Below, in pieces: positions 6,333 through 14,957 of a DNA stretch of 46,031 nucleotides. The stretch comes from Humidesulfovibrio sp. Its GTDB lineage: Bacteria > Desulfobacterota > Desulfovibrionia > Desulfovibrionales > Desulfovibrionaceae. Below the pieces are notes generated by a model. It was not told the origin of the DNA. It saw only the letters and a list, made by a program, of their open reading frames with translations, and searched no databases. Each line of letters opens with the position of its first letter. Within the stretch, counting starts at the first letter, position 1. The stretch is from NCBI RefSeq assembly GCF_030689645.1, contig NZ_JAUYFU010000082.1:1-46031 (forward strand). The letters run 5' to 3'. The position numbers were made by a program, and so were the translations under genes.

Positions 6333-9300
6333 GTGCAGGACCTGGGCGCACATTCTCCGTTGCGTCCTAAAGGGGCCGCTGGTGGCCGGGCGAAATCGTT
6401 CCGGCTGCTGGCGGCTTTTTTTCTGGCGCTTTCTCTGGGCAGTCTCGCCCCAACGGCATTCGCCCAGACCGCCCCACTGGTCATCGCCTGTCCCGACGAT
6501 TTTCCTCCTTACTCCTACCGCAACGCCCAAGGGGAGGCCGCTGGCCTTCTGCCCGACTACTGGCGACTTTACGCCCGCCGGACGGGTCAAGAGGTGGAGC
6601 TGCGCCTAGCCCATAGGGCAGAGGCCCTGCGGATGGTGGAGGAGAGCCGCGCCGACGCCTACGCAGGCCCGCCTCTGGCCCAGGAGCAGCAGTCTGCGGG
6701 CCAATCAAGCTCCCCGGAAGCCTTCGCCTGGACGCGGCCGCTGCTGGATCAGGGCATTGGCCTGTTCATCGTGGCGGATCAGGCCGTCCGGCAGGGTGTC
6801 GGAACGGGTCAGTCTCTGGAATCGGCCCGGTTGAGCGCCGGACTGGTTGGGGACGATTCTGCTGCGACCATTCTTGCCGCCACCTTTCCCAATCTGAAGC
6901 AAAGGCTTTACCCGGACCTGGATTCCCTGGCCGCTGCCCTGGCCCTTGGGCAGGTGCGCGTGGTCGCGGGACCTGTGTTGCCGGTTCAGCATCGGCTGCG
7001 GGCCTTGGGCGGGGCCGAGCGCTTTGTGCTGGTGCGGCGCTTTCCCGGCACAGCGCTGCATGCGGCGGTCCGCCGGGAGGATCAGACTCTTCTGGCGCGG
7101 CTCAACGACGGGCTGCAATCCCTGGCTTCAGAAGACATCCAGGCCTTGGAGGAACGCTACGCCAAGCCCCCGACGGCGTTGCCGGGTTGGCTGGTCGGCG
7201 TGCTTGTGGGCATCGTGGCCCTTTGCCTCAGCCTTTTGGTGCTGGTCCGCGCGCGCCGGGTGCGCCGCGCCGCCGAGGCGCGCAGCCGCGAGACCGACCT
7301 TCTGCGCGATAACCTGCTGTCTGAGATGGCCCGCCACCGCAAAACCCAGGATCTTCTCGTCTCGGCCGTTGAGCAATCGCCTTCGGGCATCATCGTCGCC
7401 TACGGCGATGGCGTCACTCCGCCACTCTTCAACTCCATGGCAATGAAGATCCTAGGTCTGGATGCGCCACTGGTTTTGGATGATTTCGCCCATGATTGGC
7501 CCTGGCGGGTGTACACGCCCACCGGGAGATTCGTTCCTGCTGAGAACGTGCCTCTGTTTGCGGCCCTGCATCGTGGGGAGACAGTGCCTGGGAGCGAGTA
7601 TCGTGTTGTGTTCGCCGATGGCTCCGAGCGCTGGATTTGGGCAAGCGCCGCGCCCGTGCGAGATTCTCAGGGCGTGGTGCGCGGAGGGGTAAGCGTTTTT
7701 CAAGACATAACCACTTCGCGACAGGCCGAGCGTGATCTGGCCCGCTTCAAATTCTTCATCGAGGCCGGCGTGGAAGAGGTCTACCTGGTCCGGCCCAACG
7801 GCACCCTGGCGTATGTCAACGAGGCCGTTGCGCGCAGCCTGGGCCATGCCCGCCAAGAGATCTTGGATGCCCATCTCTCCGATATCGCCCCGGCCTTTAC
7901 GCCAGAAGAAGTCTACCGTTTGCTGAATGTCGTGCGCCAGGGGCCCTATACCTTTGACACCGTGCAGTACACCCGCGACGGCAGGCCTGTGCTGAAGGAA
8001 ATCAAGGCCTTCTACATGCGGTTCGGCGACGAGGAATACATCAGCGCCTTTGGGCGCGACATCACTGAGAAGAAGCGGCTGGAGCTTGAACTGGGAAGAA
8101 CGCAGGCCTTGTTCGAGGCCTCACTCACCCAGGCTCCATGGGGCATCATCATTGGCGACGCCGCAACGGGCCGGGTAAGCATCGCCAACCCAGCCGCCGC
8201 CGCCATGCTCGGAGTGGAGCCGGAGATCCTGGTGGGCGTGGACGTCGATGGCACCCTACCCATCTGGCTTTTTCTGGATGAAAACGGTCAGGAGGTGACC
8301 CCCGGCGAGACGCCTCTTTCACGCGCGCTGACCCTGGGAGAGCAGACGCGCGACCAGGAGGTGCGCTTCTTCCTGGGCGATGGCCCGGAGCGCTGGCTTC
8401 TGGCCAACGCCTCGCCGGTGCGCAACGCGGATGGAGCCATCGTTGCGGCCATCATGGTCATGGCCGACATCACCGGGCGCAAGCGCATGGAAAATCAGCT
8501 GGTGTTCAAGGCTCTGCACGATTCCCTCACCGGCTTGCCCAATCGCGCTCTGTGCCTGGAGAGCATCCAGCAGACGCTGGAGCGCTCGCGGTTGCAGGGA
8601 CAGCCCTTTGCCGTGGCCTTTGTGGATCTGGACCGCTTCAAGATTCTGAACGACAGCCTGGGGCATTCCTTTGGCGACCGCGTATTGATCGAGGCAGCGC
8701 AGCGTCTTGTTCACGGCCTTGGCCGACTGGGCAGCGTGTGTCGCTTTGGCGGGGATGAATTTGTGCTCCTGGTGGACCGCGCAGACAGCGCCGAGGCCGC
8801 GCAGGATGCGTTGCGCGAGGCTCTGGAGTCCCTCGGTCAGCCCATGAACGTGGACGGCCAGGAGGTGCGCCTGACCGCAAGCGTGGGAGTGGTGCTGGGG
8901 CCGGCCGAGGAGGCTCTGACCGCCGGGAATGTGCTGCAGAACGCGGATTTGGCCATGCACCGCGCCAAGGACACGGGCCGCGACCGCATGCGGCTGTTCC
9001 ACCCCGGCATGCTGCGCCGGGCCCAGGAACTCATGTCCCTTGACGCCGACATGCGCCGGGGGTTGGAGCGCAAGGAATTTCTGGTCTATTATCAGCCCAT
9101 CATGTCCGCCGACGGGACCCGGATACTCGGCGTTGAGGCCCTGGCCCGCTGGCAGAGTTCCACCCGCGGTCTGGTGACCCCGCACGCCTTCATCTCCCAC
9201 GCGGAGGAGTCCGGGCTCATCGTGCCCCTGGGCGAGCAGGTGTTGCGCATGGCCTGCCGCGAAATGACGGACCTGCGCAAGCGCTTCGCCTCGGCCCGCC

Positions 9301-9818
9301 GCATGTCGCTGGCCGTGAACCTTTCCGCCCGGCAGTTCGCTCAGCCGGACATCGTGGACACCGTGCGCCAGGTGCTGCGCGAAGTGGGCCTGCCTCCGGC
9401 CCTGCTGAAGCTGGAGCTCACGGAGTCCGCGCTCATGGGCGACCCGGAGAGCGCCTTGCTGGCCATGCGCCGTCTTAAAGCCCTTGGCGTCTCCCTGGCC
9501 ATCGACGATTTCGGCACCGGCTATTCCTCCCTTGCCTACCTGCAACGTTTTCCCGTGGATGTGCTCAAGATCGACCGCTCCTTTGTGCGCGACCTGCCTC
9601 GCGCCGACGCCGACAGCCGCGCCCTGGTGGGAGCCATCGCCGCCTTGGCGGGCAGCCTGCGCCTGACAATGGTGGCCGAGGGCGTGGAGACCCGCGAACA
9701 GCTTGATATGCTGGTGGGGCTGGGCTGCGACGCCATGCAGGGCTTCTTCTTCCATCCTGCTTTGCGCCTTGACGAGCTTGCCGACTTGCTGGCCCGGTTC
9801 GACGCTCAGGACGCGTAG
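6333..9818 (+). CDS. PBP-PAS-PAS-PAS-GGDEF-EAL c-di-GMP signalling protein
   Basis: The 1161-residue product uses a GTG start 7 nt after the lipoprotein stop. Order: signal peptide (residues 1-44, ending AFA), a bacterial solute-binding family 3 type sensor (about 47-280, starting APLVIACPDDFPPYSY), one membrane helix (about 284-308), three PAS domains (about 340-465, 469-585, 589-715), GGDEF (about 722-890) and EAL (about 905-1160). The cyclase motif is intact (RFGGDEF) but the upstream inhibitory-site position reads RLGS rather than RxxD. The phosphodiesterase side has VEALARW, DDFGTGYSSL and VAEGVETREQ, so catalytic residues look complete. It would sense a periplasmic amino acid-like ligand and set cytoplasmic c-di-GMP. 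Which activity dominates cannot be read from sequence. Confidence 0.92.
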   Translation: MQDLGAHSPLRPKGAAGGRAKSFRLLAAFFLALSLGSLAPTAFAQTAPLVIACPDDFPPYSYRNAQGEAAGLLPDYWRLYARRTGQEVELRLAHRAEALRMVEESRADAYAGPPLAQEQQSAGQSSSPEAFAWTRPLLDQGIGLFIVADQAVRQGVGTGQSLESARLSAGLVGDDSAATILAATFPNLKQRLYPDLDSLAAALALGQVRVVAGPVLPVQHRLRALGGAERFVLVRRFPGTALHAAVRREDQTLLARLNDGLQSLASEDIQALEERYAKPPTALPGWLVGVLVGIVALCLSLLVLVRARRVRRAAEARSRETDLLRDNLLSEMARHRKTQDLLVSAVEQSPSGIIVAYGDGVTPPLFNSMAMKILGLDAPLVLDDFAHDWPWRVYTPTGRFVPAENVPLFAALHRGETVPGSEYRVVFADGSERWIWASAAPVRDSQGVVRGGVSVFQDITTSRQAERDLARFKFFIEAGVEEVYLVRPNGTLAYVNEAVARSLGHARQEILDAHLSDIAPAFTPEEVYRLLNVVRQGPYTFDTVQYTRDGRPVLKEIKAFYMRFGDEEYISAFGRDITEKKRLELELGRTQALFEASLTQAPWGIIIGDAATGRVSIANPAAAAMLGVEPEILVGVDVDGTLPIWLFLDENGQEVTPGETPLSRALTLGEQTRDQEVRFFLGDGPERWLLANASPVRNADGAIVAAIMVMADITGRKRMENQLVFKALHDSLTGLPNRALCLESIQQTLERSRLQGQPFAVAFVDLDRFKILNDSLGHSFGDRVLIEAAQRLVHGLGRLGSVCRFGGDEFVLLVDRADSAEAAQDALREALESLGQPMNVDGQEVRLTASVGVVLGPAEEALTAGNVLQNADLAMHRAKDTGRDRMRLFHPGMLRRAQELMSLDADMRRGLERKEFLVYYQPIMSADGTRILGVEALARWQSSTRGLVTPHAFISHAEESGLIVPLGEQVLRMACREMTDLRKRFASARRMSLAVNLSARQFAQPDIVDTVRQVLREVGLPPALLKLELTESALMGDPESALLAMRRLKALGVSLAIDDFGTGYSSLAYLQRFPVDVLKIDRSFVRDLPRADADSRALVGAIAALAGSLRLTMVAEGVETREQLDMLVGLGCDAMQGFFFHPALRLDELADLLARFDAQDA

Positions 9819-9970
9819 CCACCGCAGGCCTGTCCCTTCCTCTGCGCTCTGCCGTTGTTCCGGCCCTAGGCCGATCTCCTGCTTCATGCGTGTAGCCAAA
9901 GCCTTAATGGCAGTCAGGTCGGCCTTGCCTGCGCGACATTTCGTCTGTGCCGAGGCAAGTCCGCAGGCCG

Positions 9971-10007
9971 AAAAAAAGCCCCCTGGACGCTGGTCCGGGG
10001 GGCTTTT
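9971..10007. terminator. bidirectional rho-independent terminator between convergent genes
   Basis: A seven-A run is followed by a 12-bp stem (AGCCCCCTGGAC / GTCCGGGGGGCT, one T-G wobble) with loop GCTG, then TTTT. The A run serves as the T tract for the minus strand. It lies between the GGDEF-EAL gene and the convergent lytic transglycosylase gene. The other bases of the 208-nt gap show nothing else. Confidence 0.85.
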
Positions 10008-10026
10008 GATTCCAGCTAAGCATCTG

Positions 10027-11769
10027 CTATTGTACGTATACCTTCAGGCTTTCGCCAGCGCGCAGCTCGGTTCCCTTGATCTTGTTCCAGCCTTTGAGAT
10101 CGTCGGCGGTGACGCCGAACCTTTTGGACAGGCTGTAGATGGTGTCGCCCTGGCGCACTGTGTAGCGGGTGACCTGCTCGCGGGCTTTGGCTGCCTGGAC
10201 GCGGGTCTTTTTGGTGGCCTGATCCGAGGCGTCGGGGATGTTCAGCTTGAGGCCGGGCTTGATGGCTTTGGTGCTGGCAAGGCCGTTGGCCTCCATCAGG
10301 GTTTTGACGCTGACCTTATACTTCTTGCTGATGGACCAGGCCGTGTCGGTCTTGCCAACAACATAGTTGGAGCGGGCGCTGGCGATCTTGCGCGTTTTCG
10401 TGAGCCTCTCGGGCACGGACTCGCCGATGCTGCTTTGAGGCAGCTTGATGCTCATGCCTGGCTTCATGGCCAAGGCGCTGGCGCCGTTGATCTGGCTGAT
10501 GACTTCCTGGGGCACGCGGTAACGCTTGGCCAGGGTGCGCAAGGAGTCGCCCTTCTGCACTTGGTGGGCGATGAAGCCGGCGTGGGGCAGGGCGCTGGGG
10601 TTCTGCAGATAGGCCAGCATGGGCGCGGCCTTGTCCTTGGGCATGCTTACCAGGATCTGACGGTCCGGGGGGCTCACCTGACGGCGGAAGGCCGGGTTCA
10701 ACTGGTGGAACTCCTCCCAGTTCATGCCGCCGGACTTGGCCAGGGCGAGGAGGTCGGTGCCGCCGGGAACCTTGACGGTTTCAAGATTTGGAGCCGCGTC
10801 CCAGCGCACGGGCTCGAAGCCCAGGGCCTCAAGATTCTGGAAGATCTTGCTGATGGCCACGAACTTGGGCACGTAGTGCTGGGTCTCGGTTTTAAGCCGC
10901 ATGGTGCGGTTCAGGCGGTCGTTCTGGCTCACCAGATCGAGGAAGTCCTCGGCATTGGTCACCTCAAGGGCCCGGGAGATCTTGCCTTCGCCAGCGTTGT
11001 ATGCGGCCAGGGCCAGATACCAGTCCCCGAACATGTCGTTCAGGAAGGATAGGTACTTGGCGGCGGCTTCGGTGGACAGTTTGGGGTCGCGGCGTTCGTC
11101 GATCCACCAGTCCACGGTGAGGCCGTACTTGCGGCCCGTGTAGGGCATGAACTGCCACATTCCGCCCGCGCCAGCCCAGGAGTAAGCGCTGCAGTTGTAG
11201 CCGGACTCCGCGAAGGGCAGCATGGCCAAGTCTTGGGGCAGGCCGTTGCGCTGGAGGCTTTCGCGCACGTGGGGCAGGTGCGCTTCGGAACGCTTGAGCC
11301 AGCGGACGAAGGTTTCGCGCGCCGGGCCGGTGTAATAGGCGAAGTAGCGCTCAACCTCTTTGGATTCGAAGAGGTCAAGGTCGAAGTCGAGCCCGGTCTT
11401 CTGGCTCAATATGCGTTGCTGCTCCTCGGTGAGCTGCGGGGCCTGGGGCACTGGTCCGGTGACTTCCGGCTCAAGCAGGGTGCCGGTCTGGCCGGGAGTC
11501 AGGGGCACGGCGGAGTATTCGGGCTCAAGATCGACATCGTTGTCCAGCACCGGAGCGTGGCTGGAGGTGGCTCCAGGGGAGCGGCTCTGGGCGGCCAGCA
11601 GGCCGGTGGGTGGAGAGGGGCGGGAGGCTGCCTGACGCGGAGAATCGGGTGACTGGGCCTTGACAGGGCTCACGTTGTCGATATTCATTGCGGAGCACGA
11701 CCACAACGAGGTGAGCAAACAGATGCTGCCCGCTGTGATCAGGGATAGTCGTTTACATTTCTTCAACAA
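10027..11769 (-). CDS. mltD: MltD-like membrane-bound lytic transglycosylase with three LysM repeats
   Basis: The 580-residue product starts at TTG 11767-11769, chosen because GGAGG lies about 9 nt upstream. It is a lipoprotein: lipobox LWSC with Cys 25. Residues about 150-300 form the family 1 lytic transglycosylase (SLT) domain: MLPFAESGYNCSAYSWAGAGGMWQFMP holds the catalytic Glu (FAESGYN) and the substrate-loop GMWQFMP, followed by LALAAYNAGEGK. Three LysM peptidoglycan-binding modules follow (about 400-446, 467-512, 534-579), each with the GDTxxxIxxxY/F pattern, for example VRQGDTIYSLSKRFGV. Length and order match MltD. It cleaves murein strands from the outer membrane, acting in wall growth or remodelling. 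It is monocistronic and divergent from rlmB; a terminator follows. Confidence 0.92.
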   Translation of the reverse strand: MLKKCKRLSLITAGSICLLTSLWSCSAMNIDNVSPVKAQSPDSPRQAASRPSPPTGLLAAQSRSPGATSSHAPVLDNDVDLEPEYSAVPLTPGQTGTLLEPEVTGPVPQAPQLTEEQQRILSQKTGLDFDLDLFESKEVERYFAYYTGPARETFVRWLKRSEAHLPHVRESLQRNGLPQDLAMLPFAESGYNCSAYSWAGAGGMWQFMPYTGRKYGLTVDWWIDERRDPKLSTEAAAKYLSFLNDMFGDWYLALAAYNAGEGKISRALEVTNAEDFLDLVSQNDRLNRTMRLKTETQHYVPKFVAISKIFQNLEALGFEPVRWDAAPNLETVKVPGGTDLLALAKSGGMNWEEFHQLNPAFRRQVSPPDRQILVSMPKDKAAPMLAYLQNPSALPHAGFIAHQVQKGDSLRTLAKRYRVPQEVISQINGASALAMKPGMSIKLPQSSIGESVPERLTKTRKIASARSNYVVGKTDTAWSISKKYKVSVKTLMEANGLASTKAIKPGLKLNIPDASDQATKKTRVQAAKAREQVTRYTVRQGDTIYSLSKRFGVTADDLKGWNKIKGTELRAGESLKVYVQ

Positions 11770-11950
11770 AATTCGTTCCTCCGTTCGGCGGCGCGGGTGG
11801 AGAGGAGACTCCTGGGACTAGGAAACGCCCGTAAAGCGGCCAAGCCCCGTGCGCCGATAGTTGGATACGCAAAAAGACACCTTACCCTACACTTGAACTT
11901 TTCATCTGGCAAGCTTCCCCAAAGCGCCGGAAGAACCCAGGAGGTTCCAC

Positions 11951-13261
11951 ATGACTGATTCCAAGAAACCCTCGCGCCCCAAAGGTCCGCGCCCCTCTGG
12001 CAAGTCCGGGCCGTCCAAAGGCGGCTCCGGAGGCGGCTGGTCCACCAGCAAGCCTGGCGGAAAATCCAGCAGCAAGTCGGGCGATGACCGCCGCTCCGGC
12101 CCCTCGAAAGGTCCGGGCAAGGGGCCTGCGCGCGGCCCGGCCCGTGGCCCGGCCCGTGGTCCTGCGCGTGGCCCGTCCAGCAGCGCGGGCGATCCCCGCG
12201 TCACCGGCGGCTACGGAAAGCCCCCCCAGAAGAAGGCCCCGCGTGAAACCGCGCGTGTGGATGATTTCGATTTCGACATCGATATCGACATGACCGACAC
12301 CCCGCCCGCCGCCTTCCCCACGCCTGCGCGTCCGGCCAAGAACACCGGCAGCGCCGGGGACCAGGGCTCGCGTCCCCCGCGCCGTTCGGAAGGAGGCGAC
12401 CGCCCCGGCAAGCCCGGCAAGTTCACCAAGACCGACCGCTACGACAAGCCAGGCCGACCCGAGCGTCCAGGTCGCCCTGAGCGGGCCGATGCCGCGCCCC
12501 GCGCAGCCGCGCCCAGGGCCGAGGCCGCCGAGCCGGAAGACGGCAAGAGCGTCACCGCCGGGCGCAACGCCGTGCGCGAGTTGCTTGAGGCCGCGCCCAA
12601 GCGCATCGACGGCATCTTCGTGCGTAAGGGACAGCGCGACGCCAAGGTGCAGGAGATCGTGGCCCTGGCCGACGAGAACCGCATCAAGGTGCAGTTTGTG
12701 GACGACATGTTCCTGCGCCGCCTGTTCGCAGGCACGCACCAGGGCGTGGTGGCCGTCACCGCCGCTGTGGAATACGCCGACCTGGACACCCTCATCGCCG
12801 CGGTGGCGTCCGCGCCTTTGCCGGTGCTGCTGGCCCTGGACCAGGTGCAGGATCCCGGCAACATGGGCGCCATAGCCCGCACGGCCTGGGCCTTGGGCGC
12901 AGCCGGACTGCTGGTGCCGCGCCACGGCGGGGCCTACATCGGCTCTGGCGCCATGCGCGCCAGCGCGGGCGCTTTGCACCACCTGCCCGTTGCCCGCGTC
13001 ACCAATATGTCCCAGGCCCTGGACGCCTGCGCCGAGGCCGGGCTGAACATCATCTGCGCCGATTCCGAGGGCGAGGACCTGAACAAGGCCGTCATTCACA
13101 TGCCCGCCGTGCTGGTCATGGGCGGTGAGGAGAAGGGCGTGCGCCACGGCGTGAGCAAGCACTGCCAGCAGCGTCTGGCTGTTCCCCTGCGCCGCACCTT
13201 TGATTCCCTCAACGTGGCGCAGGCTGCGGCCATCTGCCTGGCGCGGCTGGGTCAATTGTAG
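11951..13261 (+). CDS. rlmB: SpoU-family rRNA 2'-O-methyltransferase (RlmB-like) with long disordered N-terminus
   Basis: The 436-residue protein has a C-terminal TrmH/RlmB unit of normal size (about 190-436) and an extra N-terminal tail of about 190 residues. The catalytic part begins SVTAGRNAVRELLEA (substrate-binding domain), then LDQVQDPGNMGAIARTA (motif 1), VMGGEEKGVR (motif 2) and SLNVAQAAAICL (motif 3) of the alpha/beta knot SAM-binding fold. RlmB methylates the 2'-OH of G2251 in E. coli 23S rRNA; tRNA TrmH is less similar. The tail is rich in Arg, Gly, Pro, Lys and Ser with four RGPA-type repeats and an acidic FDFDIDIDMTD patch, likely unstructured and RNA-binding. AGGAGGT precedes the ATG. 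Confidence 0.88.
   Translation: MTDSKKPSRPKGPRPSGKSGPSKGGSGGGWSTSKPGGKSSSKSGDDRRSGPSKGPGKGPARGPARGPARGPARGPSSSAGDPRVTGGYGKPPQKKAPRETARVDDFDFDIDIDMTDTPPAAFPTPARPAKNTGSAGDQGSRPPRRSEGGDRPGKPGKFTKTDRYDKPGRPERPGRPERADAAPRAAAPRAEAAEPEDGKSVTAGRNAVRELLEAAPKRIDGIFVRKGQRDAKVQEIVALADENRIKVQFVDDMFLRRLFAGTHQGVVAVTAAVEYADLDTLIAAVASAPLPVLLALDQVQDPGNMGAIARTAWALGAAGLLVPRHGGAYIGSGAMRASAGALHHLPVARVTNMSQALDACAEAGLNIICADSEGEDLNKAVIHMPAVLVMGGEEKGVRHGVSKHCQQRLAVPLRRTFDSLNVAQAAAICLARLGQL
12125..12172 (+). repeat. 12-bp tandem repeat, four copies, inside rlmB
   Basis: Four head-to-tail 12-nt units (CCTGCGCGCGGC, CCGGCCCGTGGC, CCGGCCCGTGGT, CCTGCGCGTGGC) encode a repeating PARG/PARG tetrapeptide in the disordered N-terminal tail. 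In-frame units make this stretch able to vary in length between strains by slippage without breaking the gene. Confidence 0.8.
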
Positions 13262-13348
13262 GGATTGATTGGGCATGACGGCTGCCCCCTGCGGACGGAG
13301 TCCAAGGGGGGCGCGCCGCTGATTGAAAGAGAGTTTTGATCCTGGTTG

Positions 13349-13382
13349 AGCCCGGGGGGGCCGCCGCCCTCCGGGCTTTTTT
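13349..13382 (+). terminator. rho-independent terminator after rlmB
   Basis: AGCCCGG..GGG pairs with CCCTCCGGGCT across a short GCCGCC loop and is followed by six T. It lies about 90 nt after the rlmB stop and just before the 3' end of the convergent DUF389 gene. The 13262-13348 stretch holds no gene. Confidence 0.8.
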
Positions 13383-13401
13383 GCGTGTGCAGGCGCGCGT
13401 G

Positions 13402-14802
13402 TTAGGCCCGCCGCGCCTTGCGGGGTGCGGGCTTGTGGTCAATCATCAGCCGCACGGCCGGGGCCTTGGTGCGCGCCTGGAACCAGGCCTCCAGCCGCGT
13501 CACGTCTTTGGGCGCAAGCCGGGCCGAAAGTTGGGCGCTTAAAAGGGCAGTGTCCGGCGCGGCCTCTGGCCCGGCTTCCGTCGTGCGGCCGGCGCCGATG
13601 ACCACGTTCTTCAGCTCGGGCCACTGGGCGGCCATCTCCCGCTCCATGTCCGGCGCGGCGTCCATCCACGGTGCGCTTTGGCTGTCGAGCTTTTGCCGCA
13701 GCCGGGCGAGGGTATCCTGTTGTTCCTCCAGGGCCTGGCGCGTGGCCAGGGCCATGGCCTTGTCTCCGCCGCCCTGCGCAGCCGCCAGGGCCACCGCAGG
13801 CTCCCGCGTCTGGTACACCTTGAAGGTTGTTCCACTCAGGCCGGTTTGGCCCAGGCGGGCGCGGATGTCCTGGATGGTGGTCTGCTCCACAGTATCGCCC
13901 ACAAGGGTTACGGTGATCTGCCTCTTTTTCGGATCCACGCCCGTAGCAAGCACATGGGTTCCGGAAAAGCTGAACTCGCGCGTCACAAAGGCCCGCGCCC
14001 TGGCGCTGAACAGCTCTTCCCGCACCAGGCGCGTGGCCAGGTAGACGCTGGGCAGGGCCGTGAGCAGCGCCACGGCCAGCAGCAGATGGCGCACCTTCGA
14101 CTGCACCACTTTGTCCACATACGTCCGGTGCGGCAGGCCGATCATGCGCACCACCGCCACCGCAGCCAGGGCGATGAACACGCTGTTGATGGCGAACAGG
14201 TAGAAAGCTCCGAAGAAATACTGCCAGTTGCCGCTGGCGAGACCGAATCCGGCTGTGCACAGGGGCGGCATGAGGGCCGTAGCGATGGCCACGCCGGGAA
14301 TGACGGTGGTTTTTTCCTTCCGCGTGGCGCCGATGATGCCTGCTAGCCCGCCGAATAGCGCTATCTGCACGTCCCAGATGGTGGGCGAGGTGCGGGCCAA
14401 AAGTTCCGACTGCTCCCCGGTGAGCGGGGACAGGGCGAAGTAGATGGTGGAGGCGCAGAGGCTGATGGCCGTGGCCACTCCGAGGTTGATGAAGGATTTC
14501 TTCACAAGATCGAAGTCGTAGATGCCCACCCCGTAACCGATGCCCATGATGGGCCCCATGAGCGGCGACACGAGCATGGCGCCGATGATGACGGCGGTGG
14601 AGTTGGTGTTGAGGCCGATGGAGGCGATGAGGATGGCCAGCATGAGAATCCACAGGGTGGCCCCCTTGAGCTCGGCCCCGCCGCGCAGTCCCTCGTCGAT
14701 CTGTTGGTCGTCGGCCTTGTCCAACAATAGGCTGAAGCGCGCCATAAGGGTCAGCTTCGCAAGCGCGGTGCGCCCTTCCGCAGAATTTTCTCCGCTCGGC
14801 AT
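13402..14802 (-). CDS. DUF389 (TIGR00341-type) multi-pass membrane protein
   Basis: The start was placed at ATG 14800-14802 because AGGAGGAAAGCCA stands directly before it; an upstream in-frame ATG at 14832 lacks such a site. The 466-residue product has about six membrane helices in its first 270 residues, with the DUF389 hallmark GAMLVSPLMGPIMGIGYG after LIASIGLNTNST, and VIPGVAIATALMPPLCTAG. The C-terminal 200 residues are soluble, with a degenerate DUF389-associated ferredoxin-like region and a coiled segment (LEEQQDTLARLRQKLDSQ). The family is widespread; its transport substrate is not established. It is divergent from ispG with 155 nt between starts and has no operon partner. Confidence 0.88.
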   Translation of the reverse strand: MPSGENSAEGRTALAKLTLMARFSLLLDKADDQQIDEGLRGGAELKGATLWILMLAILIASIGLNTNSTAVIIGAMLVSPLMGPIMGIGYGVGIYDFDLVKKSFINLGVATAISLCASTIYFALSPLTGEQSELLARTSPTIWDVQIALFGGLAGIIGATRKEKTTVIPGVAIATALMPPLCTAGFGLASGNWQYFFGAFYLFAINSVFIALAAVAVVRMIGLPHRTYVDKVVQSKVRHLLLAVALLTALPSVYLATRLVREELFSARARAFVTREFSFSGTHVLATGVDPKKRQITVTLVGDTVEQTTIQDIRARLGQTGLSGTTFKVYQTREPAVALAAAQGGGDKAMALATRQALEEQQDTLARLRQKLDSQSAPWMDAAPDMEREMAAQWPELKNVVIGAGRTTEAGPEAAPDTALLSAQLSARLAPKDVTRLEAWFQARTKAPAVRLMIDHKPAPRKARRA

Positions 14803-14957
14803 TGGCTTTCCTCCTGTCGGCTCAATGGCCATGGCCGCTGCGGCCTGAACTCTCCATGGTCAAATCGATATCCAGGGGGGCGCATGACGTCAAGGCGTCT
14901 TTCCGCGTGCGGAGAGGCGCTTGGCGAACGCAGCGAAGTGCGGTAGGTGCTTTGTCC

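Noticed and set aside
8319-9899. 526-codon minus-strand frame opposite the GGDEF-EAL gene
   Set aside because: The plus-strand frame carries all domain motifs; the minus frame is His/Gln/Ala-rich with no motif.
13328-13350. AGAGTTTTGATCCTGGTTGAG resembles the 5' end of 16S rRNA
   Set aside because: About 16 bases match with one insertion and two changes, but the sequence on both sides is unlike rRNA and merges into a terminator; most likely chance.
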